Shown here: positions 9,253 through 19,842 of the stretch, piece by piece
Layout: every line of letters begins with the position of its first letter
How positions within the stretch are numbered: the stretch's first letter is position 1
Assembly: GCA_004296775.1 (NCBI GenBank)
Contig: RHGE01000028.1
Span: forward strand, 1-64,000
DNA length: 64,000 nt
Direction of reading: 5' to 3'
Origin: Marinilabiliaceae bacterium JC017
GTDB taxonomy: Bacteria; Bacteroidota; Bacteroidia; Bacteroidales; Marinilabiliaceae
Translations under genes and position numbers: made by a program
The notes under the pieces: generated by a model
The model's database searches: none
The model's input: only the letters and a program-made list of their open reading frames with translations
What the model was told of the DNA's origin: nothing

Positions 9253-9617
9253 TTTTTTATTGAATTGATATAAGTTTTAATTGTGGATAAAGATATGAAA
9301 AAGTGTAAATAATGACAGGTGCTTTTAGTTAATTAGTGCATATTTTTTTTGAGGCGTTGAGTTTGTGCTAATAGGCACATATGGAGTTCTTTGTGAGAGG
9401 AGGAGAGGAAAGGGATGAGTCGGTTTGTGAATACAATAATACCCGATGGATAACTACTTGGTAAATCATGTAATTTATCGTCAAAGGAGGTGATTGGGTT
9501 TTGTGATTCTTTGCCTTTTGGGTACGTGTTTATGTTTTTTATGTGCGTAAGCACTGGGGGATGAGTATAATGATAGGAAGCTGTTAAGAATTCACTTATA
9601 GCAGTGGTGAAAAAAAT
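9253..9617. other. Gene-free interval
   Basis: No supported gene is seen. A 102-codon minus-strand reading frame crosses the MCP1 terminator and has no family features, so it was not called. The area near 9253-9320 is AT-rich and probably holds the promoter of the acidic-protein gene. Confidence 0.5.
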
Positions 9618-9639
9618 GCCGATGGAAGCTTCCATCGGC
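9618..9639 (-). terminator. Terminator of chemoreceptor gene 1
   Basis: A perfect 11+11 palindrome (GCCGATGGAAG / CTTCCATCGGC) is followed on the minus strand by six T's. Equivalent hairpins end all four chemoreceptor genes. Confidence 0.9.
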
Positions 9640-9672
9640 AATTAAATAGTTTATAATATTCCTTAAGGCGCC

Positions 9673-9731
9673 GGGGTAATAGCTTTTATTTCTGATCCGG
9701 GGCTTCAAATCACCCCGGACATCATTACCCC
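9673..9731 (-). other. Nested stem structure in MCP1 3' region
   Basis: Outer arms GGGGTAAT (9673-9680) and ATTACCCC (9724-9731) enclose an inner hairpin CCGGGG (9697-9702) / CCCCGG (9713-9718). Related but weaker versions with a GGTAATAG-like left part follow the stop codons of MCP2 (near 12080-12150) and MCP3 (near 14500-14560). Confidence 0.55.
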
Positions 9732-9744
9732 AATAATATTGATA

Positions 9745-9803
9745 ATTGCTAACTGTCAATCGTTACTGCTAACTGTTCACTGCAAATTGTTCACTGTCAA
9801 CAG
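9745..9803. repeat. Heptamer tandem repeat after MCP1
   Basis: About eight consecutive 7-mers of the type AYTGYTM (attgcta, actgtca, actgcta, actgttc, actgcaa, attgttc, actgtca) lie just downstream of the stop codon; one unit is 6 nt. Confidence 0.75.
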
Positions 9804-9808
9804 TAATT

Positions 9809-11680
9809 CTATTTCTCCTCAATCTTAAAGAATGAAACCAGTTCTTTCAGTTGTTCGGCACTTTGAGAAAGTTCTTCGGCGCTGGAGGCTAGTTCTTCAC
9901 TACCGGCCGCATTCTCCTGGTTGATTTGATTGAGTTGTTGCAGGGCCGCATTAATCTGATCGGCTCCAATACTTTGTTCTTCCGTGGCAGCGGTAATTTC
10001 CTGAATAAGATCGGAGGTTTTTGCAATTTCCGGCAGCATATTTTCCAGGCTTTCTTTCGATTTATTGGAGTTTTCAACCCCTTTGTTTGAAGTCTCTCCA
10101 ATATCGGTAGAAGCCAAAGTGCTTTTCTCCGCCAGCTTTTTCACCTCGGCAGCCACCACGCTAAAGCCTCTTCCGGCTTCCCCGGCCCGGGCAGCTTCTA
10201 CCGCTGCATTCAAAGACAATAGGTTGGTCTGAAACGACATGTCGTTAATGATATTTGTTTTATTGGCAATGTCGTGCATGAGGTCGTTGGCTATTTCAGC
10301 CTGACTGATGTTGTGTTTAAAGGTATCCTTAAGTGATTGGGCAATTTGAGTAGATTGTCGGGCGTTGTTTCGGCTCTCATGGATGTTGCCGGCCATCTCC
10401 TCCATGCTTGATGATATCTCCTCTGATAAAGATGCCTGGTTGTTAACTCCCTGTGACATCTGTTCGGCACTGGAACTAATTTGTACACTGGCCGTGGCCA
10501 GGTTGTTGGCATTGGTTTTTACATTGTAGATAATCTCTTTCAAGCGTCCGGTCATGTCTCTAAAGACATTGGCCAGTTGACCGATCTCATCATTTCGTTT
10601 GATATCGAAATCTACATTAAGATCACCCTGAGTAATTAGTTTTGCTTTTTCAGAGAGGGTGATCAATGGTTTAATCACGGTATTTAAGCGCCAATAGATG
10701 AAGGTGCACATCACAAGGATGCCTAATAAGGTGATTAGGATGGTAGATAGAATGCTTCTTTTCAGGTCTTTAAAGACAACGGAGGCAGGTACGGTTGTTA
10801 AATACATCCATTTTTTATCGGTGTTGCCAATCGAGAAGGTGGTTGCTATCGAACCAGCATCATCATCATGCCATTGAATGGTCTCATTGTTGTTAAAAAA
10901 GAGTTCTTTATTTCTATAAATTGCATCCTGCTTTTTCCCAATTGATTCAGGGTGCCCTGAGTGTCCTATAATATTATAATTATCAGTAATTAGCCGGGAT
11001 ATTGAATGACCGTTGTATATTTTAATGTCATCTACAATTTTCGCCAGAACTTTGGTGTCAATATCAATGCCTACTATCCCCTGAAACACTCCTTCTTTGA
11101 TGATTGGAATAGTTACAGTAATCATGTAATAATTTTTGCCGTCTATGTTGTAGTTATAAGGCTCCGAAAAGTAAGTTTTTAATGTTTTTTTTGGAATTAG
11201 ATAATCATTGGTTTTATTATAATTTTTAACGGTTTCTTTCGCAAATCTTGAAATATAGGGTATAAACCGGCCTGTTTCATCTGAAAATCGGGTGTTGATA
11301 TACTCTTTATCTTTGTCGTCAAAAGCATTGGGTTCAAATACCAGGTAAAGCCCTAAGAAGTTTTTGTTTTCTGCAAGAATGTCATCGATAATACTGATGA
11401 TCTCTTCCCGGTGCAGGTGACCTTTGGCGTTATTGGATAAAATGGAAGCAAGTCCGGTGGCTTCGTCCAATCCTTCATCCATTTCTGTTTTGACCATTTC
11501 TACTGCTTTATCAACTGCATTTTTACCATACGAAATCGACATTTCAATTGTGCTATTGCTCGAAGTCCAGATATTTATAATGGTACCCAAAAGCGAAATG
11601 GTAATCATGGATCCAAATATTAATACCAAAAGTTTACTTTTTAGGTTGTTGTTCCTAAAATGAGTCTTAAAAAAGTTCAT
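9809..11680 (-). CDS. Methyl-accepting chemotaxis protein 1 (dCache sensor)
   Basis: This 623-residue transmembrane chemoreceptor has TM1 at about 16-36, a periplasmic double-Cache-type domain at about 40-300, TM2 at about 310-332, then HAMP and a long cytoplasmic signalling coiled coil. The tip reads [18 protein letters not shown], with Ser489 where Ala is nearly invariant. It would bind a small ligand outside and control CheA through CheW; no che genes are in the window. No C-terminal CheR/CheB pentapeptide is visible. From the HAMP domain on it is almost identical to MCP2, with about six amino-acid differences over some 270 residues. It is the last gene of a four-gene tandem array, each gene with its own terminator. 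Confidence 0.95.
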   Translation of the reverse strand: MNFFKTHFRNNNLKSKLLVLIFGSMITISLLGTIINIWTSSNSTIEMSISYGKNAVDKAVEMVKTEMDEGLDEATGLASILSNNAKGHLHREEIISIIDDILAENKNFLGLYLVFEPNAFDDKDKEYINTRFSDETGRFIPYISRFAKETVKNYNKTNDYLIPKKTLKTYFSEPYNYNIDGKNYYMITVTIPIIKEGVFQGIVGIDIDTKVLAKIVDDIKIYNGHSISRLITDNYNIIGHSGHPESIGKKQDAIYRNKELFFNNNETIQWHDDDAGSIATTFSIGNTDKKWMYLTTVPASVVFKDLKRSILSTILITLLGILVMCTFIYWRLNTVIKPLITLSEKAKLITQGDLNVDFDIKRNDEIGQLANVFRDMTGRLKEIIYNVKTNANNLATASVQISSSAEQMSQGVNNQASLSEEISSSMEEMAGNIHESRNNARQSTQIAQSLKDTFKHNISQAEIANDLMHDIANKTNIINDMSFQTNLLSLNAAVEAARAGEAGRGFSVVAAEVKKLAEKSTLASTDIGETSNKGVENSNKSKESLENMLPEIAKTSDLIQEITAATEEQSIGADQINAALQQLNQINQENAAGSEELASSAEELSQSAEQLKELVSFFKIEEK

Positions 11681-11777
11681 AGTGTTTGTTTAAATGTTGA
11701 ACAAAATAGTTTTTGGATACGGAGATTTTATGCAAGGGTTTTATTTTGTGGAGAGAAAAGTTTTAATTATAGAATGG

Positions 11778-11812
11778 CTCTGAAAGGCGCGGTATGTAAG
11801 GGTTTCCATAAA
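11778..11812 (-). promoter_or_regulatory. Conserved upstream block of MCP1
   Basis: A block of about 35 nt starts 98 nt upstream of the start codon. On the coding strand it runs TTTATGGAAACCCTTACATA, then a variable stretch, then CTTTCAGAG. The same block with substitutions lies at nearly the same distance upstream of the other three chemoreceptor genes. Confidence 0.55.
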
Positions 11813-12028
11813 GTGTTGCGTTTTACTTGGGGATTAGAAAGAATAAGTTGATGTAGGGAAGATTAGGTTGAGAGAGGTATTAAAGAAGTATATGGTATGC
11901 TCCAACGAATGTGGTTGTTATTCGCCGGGTCTTGTTTTGTTAATCTTTTTTTTGTATTTCATGCATATAAACAGGAGAGATGTATATGGATGTTGAGTAA
12001 TAATTAACCCAATTATTGTAGAAATAAA

Positions 12029-12056
12029 AAATGCAGATGGTGTTTCCATCTGCATT
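12029..12056 (-). terminator. Terminator of chemoreceptor gene 2
   Basis: AAATGCAGATGG and CCATCTGCATTT form a 12-bp stem with a 4-5-nt loop, followed by T-rich sequence on the minus strand. Confidence 0.85.
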
Positions 12057-12154
12057 TAAAGTATTAGTAGTGTTTCTTAAGGTACCGGAGTAATAGTTTC
12101 TGTTTTAATTCGGGATTTTTCTGATTTGTCCGGGAAATATTACCCTCAATCGGT

Positions 12155-12210
12155 ATTGCTCATTGTTCACTGCAAATTGCTGCCTGCTAACTGCTAATTG
12201 TTCACTGTCA
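12155..12210. repeat. Heptamer tandem repeat after MCP2
   Basis: Eight uninterrupted 7-mers (attgctc, attgttc, actgcaa, attgctg, cctgcta, actgcta, attgttc, actgtca) lie directly downstream of the MCP2 stop codon. This is the most regular of the three heptamer tracts. Confidence 0.8.
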
Positions 12211-12219
12211 ACAGTAATT

Positions 12220-14091
12220 CTATTTCTCCTCAATCTTAAAGAATGAAACCAGTTCTTTCAGTTGTTCGGCACTTTGAGAAAGCTCTTCAGCGCTGGAGGC
12301 TAGTTCTTCACTGCCGGCCGCATTCTCCTGGTTGATTTGATTGAGTTGTTGCAGGGCCGCATTAATCTGATCGGCTCCAATGCTTTGTTCTTCCGTGGCA
12401 GCGGTTATTTCCTGAATAAGATCGGAGGTTTTTGAAATTTCCGGCAGCATATTTTCCAGGCTTTCTTTCGATTTATTGGAGTTTTCAACCCCTTTGTTTG
12501 AAGTCTCTCCAATATCGCTGGAAGCTGAAGTACTTTTTTCAGCCAGCTTTTTCACCTCGGCAGCCACCACGCTGAAGCCTTTTCCGGCTTCCCCGGCCCG
12601 GGCAGCTTCTACCGCTGCATTCAAAGCCAATAGGTTGGTCTGGAAAGACATGTCGTTAATGATATTTGTTTTATTTGCAATGTCGTGCATGAGGTCGTTG
12701 GCTATTTCAGCCTGACTGATGTTGTGTTTAAAGGTATCCTTAAGTGATTGGGCAATTTGAGTAGAGTGTCGGGCATTGTTTCGGCTTTCATGAATGTTGC
12801 CTGCCATCTCCTCCATGCTTGATGATATCTCCTCTGATAAAGATGCCTGGTTGTTAACTCCCTGCGACATCTGTTCGGCACTGGAACTAATTTGTACACT
12901 GGCCGTGGCCAGGTTGTTGGCATTGGTTTTTACATTATAGATAATCTCTTTCAAGCGCCCGGTCATGTCTCTAAAGACATTGGCCAGTTGACCGATCTCA
13001 TCATTTCGTTTGATATCGAAATCTACATCCAGATTACCATTGGTTATAAACTTTGCCTTTTCGGTGAGGAGGCTCAATGGTTTGATGATGGTGTTCAATC
13101 GGAAATAGATAAGGGAACACATGATAATAATGCCTATCAAAGTAATCAAAGCAACCATGCTAATGCTTTTAAAGAGGGCTTCAAAGACCACAGTGGCAGG
13201 TACTGTTGCTAAATACATCCAGTGTTTGTTGGTGTTGCCAATGGAAAAGGTAGTTCTTACCGTGCCCACGTCGTCGTGTTGCCATTGTACGGTTTCGTTT
13301 TTGGTAAAGGTGAGCTTTTTATGTCCAAAAATGGAATCCATCTTCTTTCCAATGGAATCGGGATGCTCCGAATGGCCTAATATGGTGAAGTTATCGGTGA
13401 TTAGCCGGGTTGTGGCACGGCCTTCATAGATGAGGTTCTCCTGCACAATACTGGAAATAACTTTTGTATCGTAGTCAATACCAACGACTCCTTGAAAAAC
13501 ACCATTTTTGATAATGGGTACAGTCACCGAAATCATTAAAATATCCTTCCCGTTTACATCATAGTGATACGGTTCGGAGATATACTCTTTTAATGTTGCT
13601 TTTGGTATGTTGTATGCCTCCAGTGCTTCACAGTTTTCTACAATTATTTGACCGTAGTCAGTGACGTAGGGAACAAACCGGCCTTTATTATCTGATAGAT
13701 CTGTATTGATGTATTCACTGTCTTTGCTGTCAAAAGCGTTGGGCTCATAAGCCAGGTAAACACCTAGAAAATGTTTGTTTTTTTTGCGGATCTCATTTAA
13801 AATATGGATTAATAATTGTCTGTCAAGGTGGTTTTGGGAAGCACTAGATAGAATGACTGCTAGTCCCTGGCACTCATCCAATCCTTCTTCTATTTCTGTT
13901 TTGACCATTTCTGCTGCTTTCCCAATAGCATTTGCGCCATATTCATTAGCCATTTCAACCGTGCTCTGGCTCGCTGTCCAGATGTTTATAATGGTGCCGA
14001 GTAGTGAAATAGCAAACATGCTGCCAAATACTAATAACAAAACTTTACTTTTTAGGTGATCGTGTCGAAAACGCGTCTTTAAAAAATTCAT
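12220..14091 (-). CDS. Methyl-accepting chemotaxis protein 2 (dCache sensor)
   Basis: The architecture and length match MCP1: TM1, periplasmic Cache-type domain, TM2, HAMP, signalling coiled coil, 623 residues. The sensor half has diverged strongly from MCP1. The sequence from about residue 355 to the end, and even the DNA past the stop codon, is nearly identical, which points to recent duplication or gene conversion. The tip has the canonical [18 protein letters not shown]. The last residues FFKIEEK carry no tether pentapeptide. The ligand is not predictable. Its own conserved upstream block and terminator suggest independent transcription. Confidence 0.95.
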   Translation of the reverse strand: MNFLKTRFRHDHLKSKVLLLVFGSMFAISLLGTIINIWTASQSTVEMANEYGANAIGKAAEMVKTEIEEGLDECQGLAVILSSASQNHLDRQLLIHILNEIRKKNKHFLGVYLAYEPNAFDSKDSEYINTDLSDNKGRFVPYVTDYGQIIVENCEALEAYNIPKATLKEYISEPYHYDVNGKDILMISVTVPIIKNGVFQGVVGIDYDTKVISSIVQENLIYEGRATTRLITDNFTILGHSEHPDSIGKKMDSIFGHKKLTFTKNETVQWQHDDVGTVRTTFSIGNTNKHWMYLATVPATVVFEALFKSISMVALITLIGIIIMCSLIYFRLNTIIKPLSLLTEKAKFITNGNLDVDFDIKRNDEIGQLANVFRDMTGRLKEIIYNVKTNANNLATASVQISSSAEQMSQGVNNQASLSEEISSSMEEMAGNIHESRNNARHSTQIAQSLKDTFKHNISQAEIANDLMHDIANKTNIINDMSFQTNLLALNAAVEAARAGEAGKGFSVVAAEVKKLAEKSTSASSDIGETSNKGVENSNKSKESLENMLPEISKTSDLIQEITAATEEQSIGADQINAALQQLNQINQENAAGSEELASSAEELSQSAEQLKELVSFFKIEEK

Positions 14092-14186
14092 AGTTTCTTT
14101 TTAAATTTTGAACAAACGAGTTTTGAATACGGAAATTTTAAGCAAGGGTTTTGTTTTGTAGAGGGAAAAAATACAATTATTGAACA

Positions 14187-14223
14187 TCTCTGAAACATCC
14201 GCTATGTAAGGATTTTCATAAGA
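14187..14223 (-). promoter_or_regulatory. Conserved upstream block of MCP2
   Basis: On the coding strand it reads TTATGAAAATCCTTACATAG, then GTTTCAGAG a few bases on, starting about 96 nt upstream of the start codon. It is the closest relative of the MCP1 block. The following 100 nt of leader are also similar to MCP1. Confidence 0.55.
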
Positions 14224-14446
14224 AACTGCATTTTTGTTGGGAGGAAAAGAGAAGGAGATGAGCTAGGGAATATTAGGTTGATGAAGGTGCTAAAGAAGTG
14301 CAAGGTACTTACCAGTGAATGTAAAAGTTTTTCGTGATCCCTTGTAGCCTTGATCCGCTTTTTTTTTTTTCATGCCTTTCTGAAGGAATGACGAGTATAA
14401 AGCATTGGGCGTTAAATGAACTATTTATTTTAGAGGTAAAAAAAAT

Positions 14447-14468
14447 GCAGATGGTAGCTTCCATCTGC
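14447..14468 (-). terminator. Terminator of chemoreceptor gene 3
   Basis: GCAGATGG (14447-14454) pairs with CCATCTGC (14461-14468). The minus strand continues into a T-run opposite the A's at 14438-14445. Confidence 0.85.
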
Positions 14469-14568
14469 AATTAATTGGTTAAAATATTTTTTAAGAAGCC
14501 GGGGTAATAGTTTCTATTCTAATTCCGGTTTTTTAAAATTGTTCCGGCACATATCACCCTCCAACAGT

Positions 14569-14610
14569 ATTGTTAATTGTTTACTGCAAACTGTTCACTG
14601 CTCACTGTTA
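14569..14610. repeat. Heptamer tandem repeat after MCP3
   Basis: Six consecutive 7-mers (attgtta, attgttt, actgcaa, actgttc, actgctc, actgtta) lie between the MCP3 stop and its terminator. Confidence 0.75.
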
Positions 14611-14613
14611 TTG

Positions 14614-16485
14614 TTATTCTTCCTCAAGTTTAAAGAAGGAAATTAATTCCCTCAGTTGTTCGGCACTTTGAGAAAGCTCTTCGGCGCTGGAGGCTAATTC
14701 TTCACTTCCTGCCGCATTCTCCTGGTTGATTTGATTAAGTTGTTGCAGGGCCGCATTAATCTGATCCGAGGCGATGGTTTGTTCTTCCGTGGCAGCCGTA
14801 ATTTCCTGGATGAGCTCGCCTGTTTTGATGATCTCAGGGAGCATCGTAGCCAGGTTGTCTTTCGACTTATCGGAATTCTCCACCCCTTTATTTGATGTCT
14901 CAGTGATCACAATGGAAGCAGAACTGCTTTTTTCAGCCAGCTTTTTCACCTCGGCAGCCACCACGCTGAAGCCTCTTCCCGCATCTCCGGCCCGGGCTGA
15001 TTCAACAGCAGCATTTAAAGCCAGTAGGTTGGTTTGGAATGCCATGTCGTTAATGATCTTTGTTTTATCGGCAATGTCGTTCATCAGTTTGTTGGCAATT
15101 TCCGCCTGCCCCATGTTGTGTTTAAACATATCCTCAATCGATTGAGCAATATGGGTGGAGTGGCGGGCGTGGTTACGGCTTTCGTGGATGTTGCTTACCA
15201 TCTCTTCCATGCTCGATGATATCTCCTCTGACAACGAGGCCTGGTTGTTAACACCTTGTGACATCTCGTCGGCGTTTGAACTGATTTGTATACTGGCCGA
15301 AGCAAGGTTGTCGGCATTGGTTTTGACATTGTGGATAATCCCTTCCAGGTGACTGGTCATGTCTCTAAAGGCATCGGCAAGGCGTCCTATTTCGTCCTTT
15401 TGTTTTATTTTAATGCGGATATTCAGGTTACCATTGGCAATAGCCTCTGCTTTATGTGTCAGGGTGATCAATGGCTTTAAATGGATATTTAATCGGAAAT
15501 AAATAAAGGCGCATATTATTATAATGCCTATCAGGGTGATAAGGGTAATCTTGGCGATACCGTTTAAAAGGTTTTCAAAGATTACTTTTTTGGGAACCGT
15601 GGATAAATACATCCATTGTTTGTTTGTATCACCAATGGAGAAGGTTGTTCTTATGGTACCTTTGTCGTCATGGTTCCATTGGATGATGCCTTTTTTTGTG
15701 AAATCCAATTCTGTATGTCCAAAATTAGAATTCATCTTTTTACCAATCGAATCGGGGTGAGCTGAATGGCCTAAAAGGGTAAAGTTGTCGGAAATTAACC
15801 GGGTGGTGGCCCGTCCGTCATAAATCAGGTTTTGCTGAGCAATACTGGAAATAATCTTAGTGTCATAATCAATCCCTATGATTCCCTGAAAAACGCCGTC
15901 TTTAATAATGGGTACGGTTACTGAAACAATAAGAATGTTTCGTCCCTTTATTTTAAAATAGTAGGGTTCGGAAATGTACTCTTTTTTCGTCCTTTTGGGT
16001 ATTTTGTAGGTCTTATGCGACTCGATGTTTTGAATGGTCATGTTCCCATAGTCGGTAATGAAGGGTATAAAACGGCCCGTTTCATCGGAGAGTTCGGTGT
16101 TGATGTATTCGCTGTCTTTGCCATCAAAGGCGTTGGGTTCATATGCCAGGTAAATGCCCAGGAAATTTTCATTTTTTTTAAGAATGTCCTGTAGGATATT
16201 AACGATTGCATCCCGGTTGAGGTTTTCTTTCGAAGTATTGGATAACATGGTAGCAAGGCCGATGCTCTCATCCAATCCTTGTTCCATCTCTAACTTAATT
16301 AAGCCTGCTGTTTTTTCTATGGCATTTGCACCATAGGCATTGGCCATGTCGAGTGTGCTTTGTCTCGATGTCCAGATAGTAATGATGCTACCAAATATTA
16401 AATTCACAAACATGCCGCCAAATACTAAAAACAAAAGTTTTTTCTTCAGCTGATCGCGTCGAAATAGAGACATGATAAAATTCAT
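14614..16485 (-). CDS. Methyl-accepting chemotaxis protein 3 (dCache sensor)
   Basis: This chemoreceptor has the same 623-residue layout as its neighbours. Its signalling half is clearly related to theirs but less identical than the MCP1/MCP2 pair. The normally invariant tip reads [17 protein letters not shown], replacing Ala by Ser and Glu by Asp at the CheA/CheW contact region. The sensor domain is closest to MCP2, with shared stretches such as [17 protein letters not shown]. The C-terminal end FFKLEEE has no methylation-enzyme tether. Ligand unknown. Confidence 0.94.
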   Translation of the reverse strand: MNFIMSLFRRDQLKKKLLFLVFGGMFVNLIFGSIITIWTSRQSTLDMANAYGANAIEKTAGLIKLEMEQGLDESIGLATMLSNTSKENLNRDAIVNILQDILKKNENFLGIYLAYEPNAFDGKDSEYINTELSDETGRFIPFITDYGNMTIQNIESHKTYKIPKRTKKEYISEPYYFKIKGRNILIVSVTVPIIKDGVFQGIIGIDYDTKIISSIAQQNLIYDGRATTRLISDNFTLLGHSAHPDSIGKKMNSNFGHTELDFTKKGIIQWNHDDKGTIRTTFSIGDTNKQWMYLSTVPKKVIFENLLNGIAKITLITLIGIIIICAFIYFRLNIHLKPLITLTHKAEAIANGNLNIRIKIKQKDEIGRLADAFRDMTSHLEGIIHNVKTNADNLASASIQISSNADEMSQGVNNQASLSEEISSSMEEMVSNIHESRNHARHSTHIAQSIEDMFKHNMGQAEIANKLMNDIADKTKIINDMAFQTNLLALNAAVESARAGDAGRGFSVVAAEVKKLAEKSSSASIVITETSNKGVENSDKSKDNLATMLPEIIKTGELIQEITAATEEQTIASDQINAALQQLNQINQENAAGSEELASSAEELSQSAEQLRELISFFKLEEE

Positions 16486-16536
16486 AGGAACGTATTATTT
16501 TTTTAAATATATAAGAAGCGATGCATAAATTTTGCG

Positions 16537-16544
16537 CAAAAGTA
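16537..16544 (-). promoter_or_regulatory. -7 element of MCP3
   Basis: The minus strand reads TACTTTTG, an exact TAnnTTTG element, about 52 nt upstream of the start codon and 38 nt downstream of the conserved block. No clear -33 TTG is seen. Confidence 0.45.
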
Positions 16545-16581
16545 TGCTTTTGTAAATTAAAAAAGGGCATTGTTTGAACGG

Positions 16582-16616
16582 TTCTGAAAGGTATATCCTA
16601 TCGAAGTTTTCATAAG
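16582..16616 (-). promoter_or_regulatory. Conserved upstream block of MCP3
   Basis: On the coding strand it begins TCTTATGAAAACTTCGATAG and ends with CCTTTCAGAA, about 97 nt upstream of the start codon. It is the most diverged in the middle but keeps both ends of the block. Confidence 0.5.
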
Positions 16617-16860
16617 AGGTTTCATATTGTTTTTTAAGCAATAAGCGGGAGGAATAAAAGTAGGCATGATTTGGTTCAGTGAGTATGGATATTTTAGATG
16701 GTGAAAGAGGATAGTTAATGATCAAATTGATTGATTGTTTTTGATTATTGATACAGCTTTTTATGTAGTCTTGATGGCTTTCATATGGCGGTATTGCCCA
16801 GGTTTATATAAAAATATTCGGTTGTTGGATATAAAAATTTTGATTTGGAGCGAAAAAAAA

Positions 16861-16887
16861 ATTGCAGATGAGCGGGTCATCTGCAAT
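16861..16887 (-). terminator. Terminator of chemoreceptor gene 4
   Basis: ATTGCAGATGA (16861-16871) pairs with TCATCTGCAAT (16877-16887) around a five-base loop. The minus strand continues into a T-run. Confidence 0.88.
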
Positions 16888-16929
16888 TTAGAAATTAAGA
16901 AGCTTACTTAACGGATGTGAGTAATAGTT

Positions 16930-18795
16930 TTAATCAACTCTGAAAAATGCAACCAGTTCTTTTAATTGTTCCGCACTTTGAGAAAGTTCTTCAGCACTGG
17001 AAGCTAACTCTTCACTGCCCGCTGCATTTTCCTGGTTTATTTGGTTGAGTTGTTGCAGGGCCACATTAATCTGATCAGCCCCTGTGCTTTGTTCTTCGGT
17101 AGAAGCGGTAATTTCCTGAATCAGTGAGGTGGTTTTTACGATTTCAGGCACCATGTTCTCCAAACTCTCTTTTGATTTATTAGAATTTACAACCCCTTTG
17201 TTCGATGTCTCGGTAATTACAGCCGATGCTGAAGTGCTTTTTTCGGCCAGTTTTTTAACTTCGGCTGCTACCACGCTGAATCCTCTTCCGGCTTCCCCGG
17301 CCCGGGCTGCTTCTACTGCCGCATTTAAAGCCAGTAAGTTGGTCTGGAACGACATATCGTTAATGACCTTTGTTTTATCGGCAATATCGTGCATGAGGTC
17401 GTTAGCTATCTGGGCTTGACTAATGTTGTGTTGAAATGTCTCCTCAAGCGATTGTCCAATCTTTGTGGAGTGCCGGGCGTTGTTTCGGCTCTCGTGGATG
17501 TTGCTGGCCATCTCTTCCATGCTCGATGCGATCTCTTCTGATAAAGAAGCTTGGTTATTGGCCCCTTGCGACATCTGTCCCGCATTGGTGCTAATTTGTT
17601 CACTGGCAAAAGCAAGGTTGTTGGCATTGATTTTTACATTGTGGATGATTTCTTTTAAATGCCCTTGCAATTCTTTAAAAGCATTCGCCAATTGTCCAAT
17701 TTCATCATTGCGTTCGATATCGATATCTACATTTAGGTTACCCTTTGTCATTAGTTGGGTTTTCCCGGTTAGGATCATCAAAGGGTTGATGGTTTGGTTT
17801 ATGCGTGTGTTAATGTATATGCCAACTATAATTATACCTAAAATGATTATCAATGTTATGATACCAATGTTTTTAAGGATGCTTTTATACACTACTGATG
17901 CCGATATGGTAGTTAAATACATCCAGCGGGTGCCGGTATTTCCAATGGTAAAGATTTTTCTTATGGAACCATCGGCGCCATGGCGCCACTGTGTCATTTC
18001 TTCCTTGGAAAAACTGAGTTCGATACCTCCATAATGGGCGTCAAATTTTTTGCCGATTGAATTGGGATCATAGGAATGACCTATGATGGTGAGATTATCG
18101 GTTAAAAGCGTGCAAAACGATTCTCCTTTGAAGATTTTATTATCGTGAACAATTTGTGCAATAGTTTTAGTATCGAAATCAATTCCTACTACTCCTTGGA
18201 AAATACCGTTTTTAATGATAGGTACTACTACCGAGATCATTAATATTTCTTCACCATTTACGTTGTAATGATAAGGCTGTGAGATATGTTCCTTTAATGT
18301 TTGTTTGGGTTTTTTATAAACATCAAGCGATTCATAATTCTCTGGAATTGTAACTCCATGTTTGGTTACATAGGAAATAAAACGGCCGGTTTCATCGGAA
18401 TAATGGGTGTTGGCATGTTCATTGTCACGCCCGTCAAAGGTGTTGGGTTCGAAGATCACGAATGTGCCAAAGTAGTTTTTACTTTTTTTGCGGAGTTCAC
18501 CTAAAATATTCACTACAACTTCCCGGTTGAGTTGATTTTTGGGGGTATTATTCAGGTATAATGCTAAGCTTCGGCACTCATCCAATCCTTCATTCATTTC
18601 TTCTTTAATGAGCTCGGTAATTTTATCTACAGCATTGGCTCCATAAACATTGGCCATTTGAGTAGCGCTCTGAGTAGATGTATATATGTTTATAATGATA
18701 CCTAATATTGATATCAAAGATATGCTTGTGATCAACACCAATAAGATTTTATTCTTTAGCTGGTTGCGTCGGGAATGTTTTTTAGAAAAAATCAT
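16930..18795 (-). CDS. Methyl-accepting chemotaxis protein 4 (dCache sensor)
   Basis: This is the first gene of the tandem chemoreceptor array, 621 residues. TM1 lies at about 16-37, a Cache-type periplasmic domain to about 300, TM2 near 310-330, then HAMP and the signalling coiled coil with the canonical tip [18 protein letters not shown]. The C-terminus FFRVD is shorter than in the other three. Its sensor half is the most divergent, suggesting a different ligand. Unlike the other three genes, no heptamer tract follows the stop codon; the terminator lies close behind. Confidence 0.94.
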   Translation of the reverse strand: MIFSKKHSRRNQLKNKILLVLITSISLISILGIIINIYTSTQSATQMANVYGANAVDKITELIKEEMNEGLDECRSLALYLNNTPKNQLNREVVVNILGELRKKSKNYFGTFVIFEPNTFDGRDNEHANTHYSDETGRFISYVTKHGVTIPENYESLDVYKKPKQTLKEHISQPYHYNVNGEEILMISVVVPIIKNGIFQGVVGIDFDTKTIAQIVHDNKIFKGESFCTLLTDNLTIIGHSYDPNSIGKKFDAHYGGIELSFSKEEMTQWRHGADGSIRKIFTIGNTGTRWMYLTTISASVVYKSILKNIGIITLIIILGIIIVGIYINTRINQTINPLMILTGKTQLMTKGNLNVDIDIERNDEIGQLANAFKELQGHLKEIIHNVKINANNLAFASEQISTNAGQMSQGANNQASLSEEIASSMEEMASNIHESRNNARHSTKIGQSLEETFQHNISQAQIANDLMHDIADKTKVINDMSFQTNLLALNAAVEAARAGEAGRGFSVVAAEVKKLAEKSTSASAVITETSNKGVVNSNKSKESLENMVPEIVKTTSLIQEITASTEEQSTGADQINVALQQLNQINQENAAGSEELASSAEELSQSAEQLKELVAFFRVD

Positions 18796-18829
18796 AGTAT
18801 TTGTTTAATAATAAATAGAACGAAAGAGT

Positions 18830-18837
18830 CAAAAATA
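18830..18837 (-). promoter_or_regulatory. -7 element of MCP4
   Basis: The minus strand reads TATTTTTG, an exact TAnnTTTG element, 35 nt upstream of the MCP4 start codon. Confidence 0.5.
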
Positions 18838-18898
18838 CGAAAAGTAGCTTAATCAGTTCTGTTTTATTGGAAAAAAATAACTCTTTTGGATATTCATG

Positions 18899-18930
18899 AA
18901 GCCCGCGCCAATACAGGGTTTCCATAAGAT
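18899..18930 (-). promoter_or_regulatory. Conserved upstream block of MCP4
   Basis: On the coding strand it begins TCTTATGGAAACCCTGTATT, then GGCGCGGGC, about 104 nt upstream of the start codon. The left half matches the MCP1 block closely, while the CTTTCAGA end is lost. Confidence 0.45.
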
Positions 18931-19155
18931 GAGGTGTTTTGTTCGTAGGATAAATAGGAAGGGGCTGGGAGATGAGTGATTAGGTTAATTGGATGAGGTT
19001 ATTTTGTTACGTAAGGTGCGAAATGTTGTTGTGTGATGTAAAATAGGAAAGATTATAGGAAAGACATGGATGTGTAACCAGCAATACCTCAGTTTGGAGT
19101 ATTGTATAATGTATTAGTAATATTTATAAGGATGGATGCGTGCTATTGTTTTAGC

Positions 19156-19842
19156 TTATTTAGTTTCTATCTCATCTATTGTTGTTTTGGATTGATTGGA
19201 TTTACTGGAGTCGTATATTATGTAGTCTTTGTAAAAAATTTTGTTTTTGTTTTTCCAAATTAGTTTTCCTATTTCGCAAACATGGCTGATGAGGTCGTAT
19301 AACTCGTGGGCCAGATCAATGCGTTCAGCCATTTTAATCATACGTAGGTTCTCCATCTCTAATTGTTCATTCAACGCCTTTTCTAATTTGTTTAAAGTCA
19401 TTTTATATTCATCGAGGAATTCCGGGGTAATCTTAGTTGGTCTCAATTCATCAATGATAGGCAGGGCGGTTTTGATCGTATTATTTCCGAATACGACGAG
19501 TTCGCGATCCGTCATGGTGGCCAGGCGCGTAAAGTTGAATAATTCATAGTTTACGGAATCCTTGGTCAAAGCTAATTTGCAACGAAGCCGCAAGCTGGAG
19601 GATAAGTATTCCACCTCTTTCCGGGCTTTGTTTTTGGCATTGGTCTTTCGCATTCGCATTCCTTCCCAGTGTTCATCAGGAGAGAGCTGGCGTAAAATAT
19701 TTACGCGCGAACGAATCTGATGGGCGATATCGGCATCTATACCATAGTTGATCAGGAAATCCTGGTCGCGGATAACCACAGGAATTAGTTGATTACTCCG
19801 GGATAGAAGTTCTGTATAAGGTAAACGAAAACGCGTTCTCAT
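19156..19842 (-). CDS. Alpha-helical protein of unknown function
   Basis: This 228-residue, probably cytosolic protein is predicted almost entirely helical, with long charged segments (about 60-100 and 145-185) that could form a helical bundle or coiled coil. There is no signal peptide, no recognised catalytic motif and no membrane helix. The N-terminus MRTRFRLPYTELLSRSNQLI follows a clear ATG. It lies upstream of the chemoreceptor array in the same direction, but a gap of 360 nt and the array's own promoters argue against co-transcription. The family was not recognised. Confidence 0.6.
   Translation of the reverse strand: MRTRFRLPYTELLSRSNQLIPVVIRDQDFLINYGIDADIAHQIRSRVNILRQLSPDEHWEGMRMRKTNAKNKARKEVEYLSSSLRLRCKLALTKDSVNYELFNFTRLATMTDRELVVFGNNTIKTALPIIDELRPTKITPEFLDEYKMTLNKLEKALNEQLEMENLRMIKMAERIDLAHELYDLISHVCEIGKLIWKNKNKIFYKDYIIYDSSKSNQSKTTIDEIETK

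Noticed and set aside
9333-9641. 102-codon minus-strand frame
   Set aside because: It crosses a perfect terminator hairpin and shows no protein-like features.
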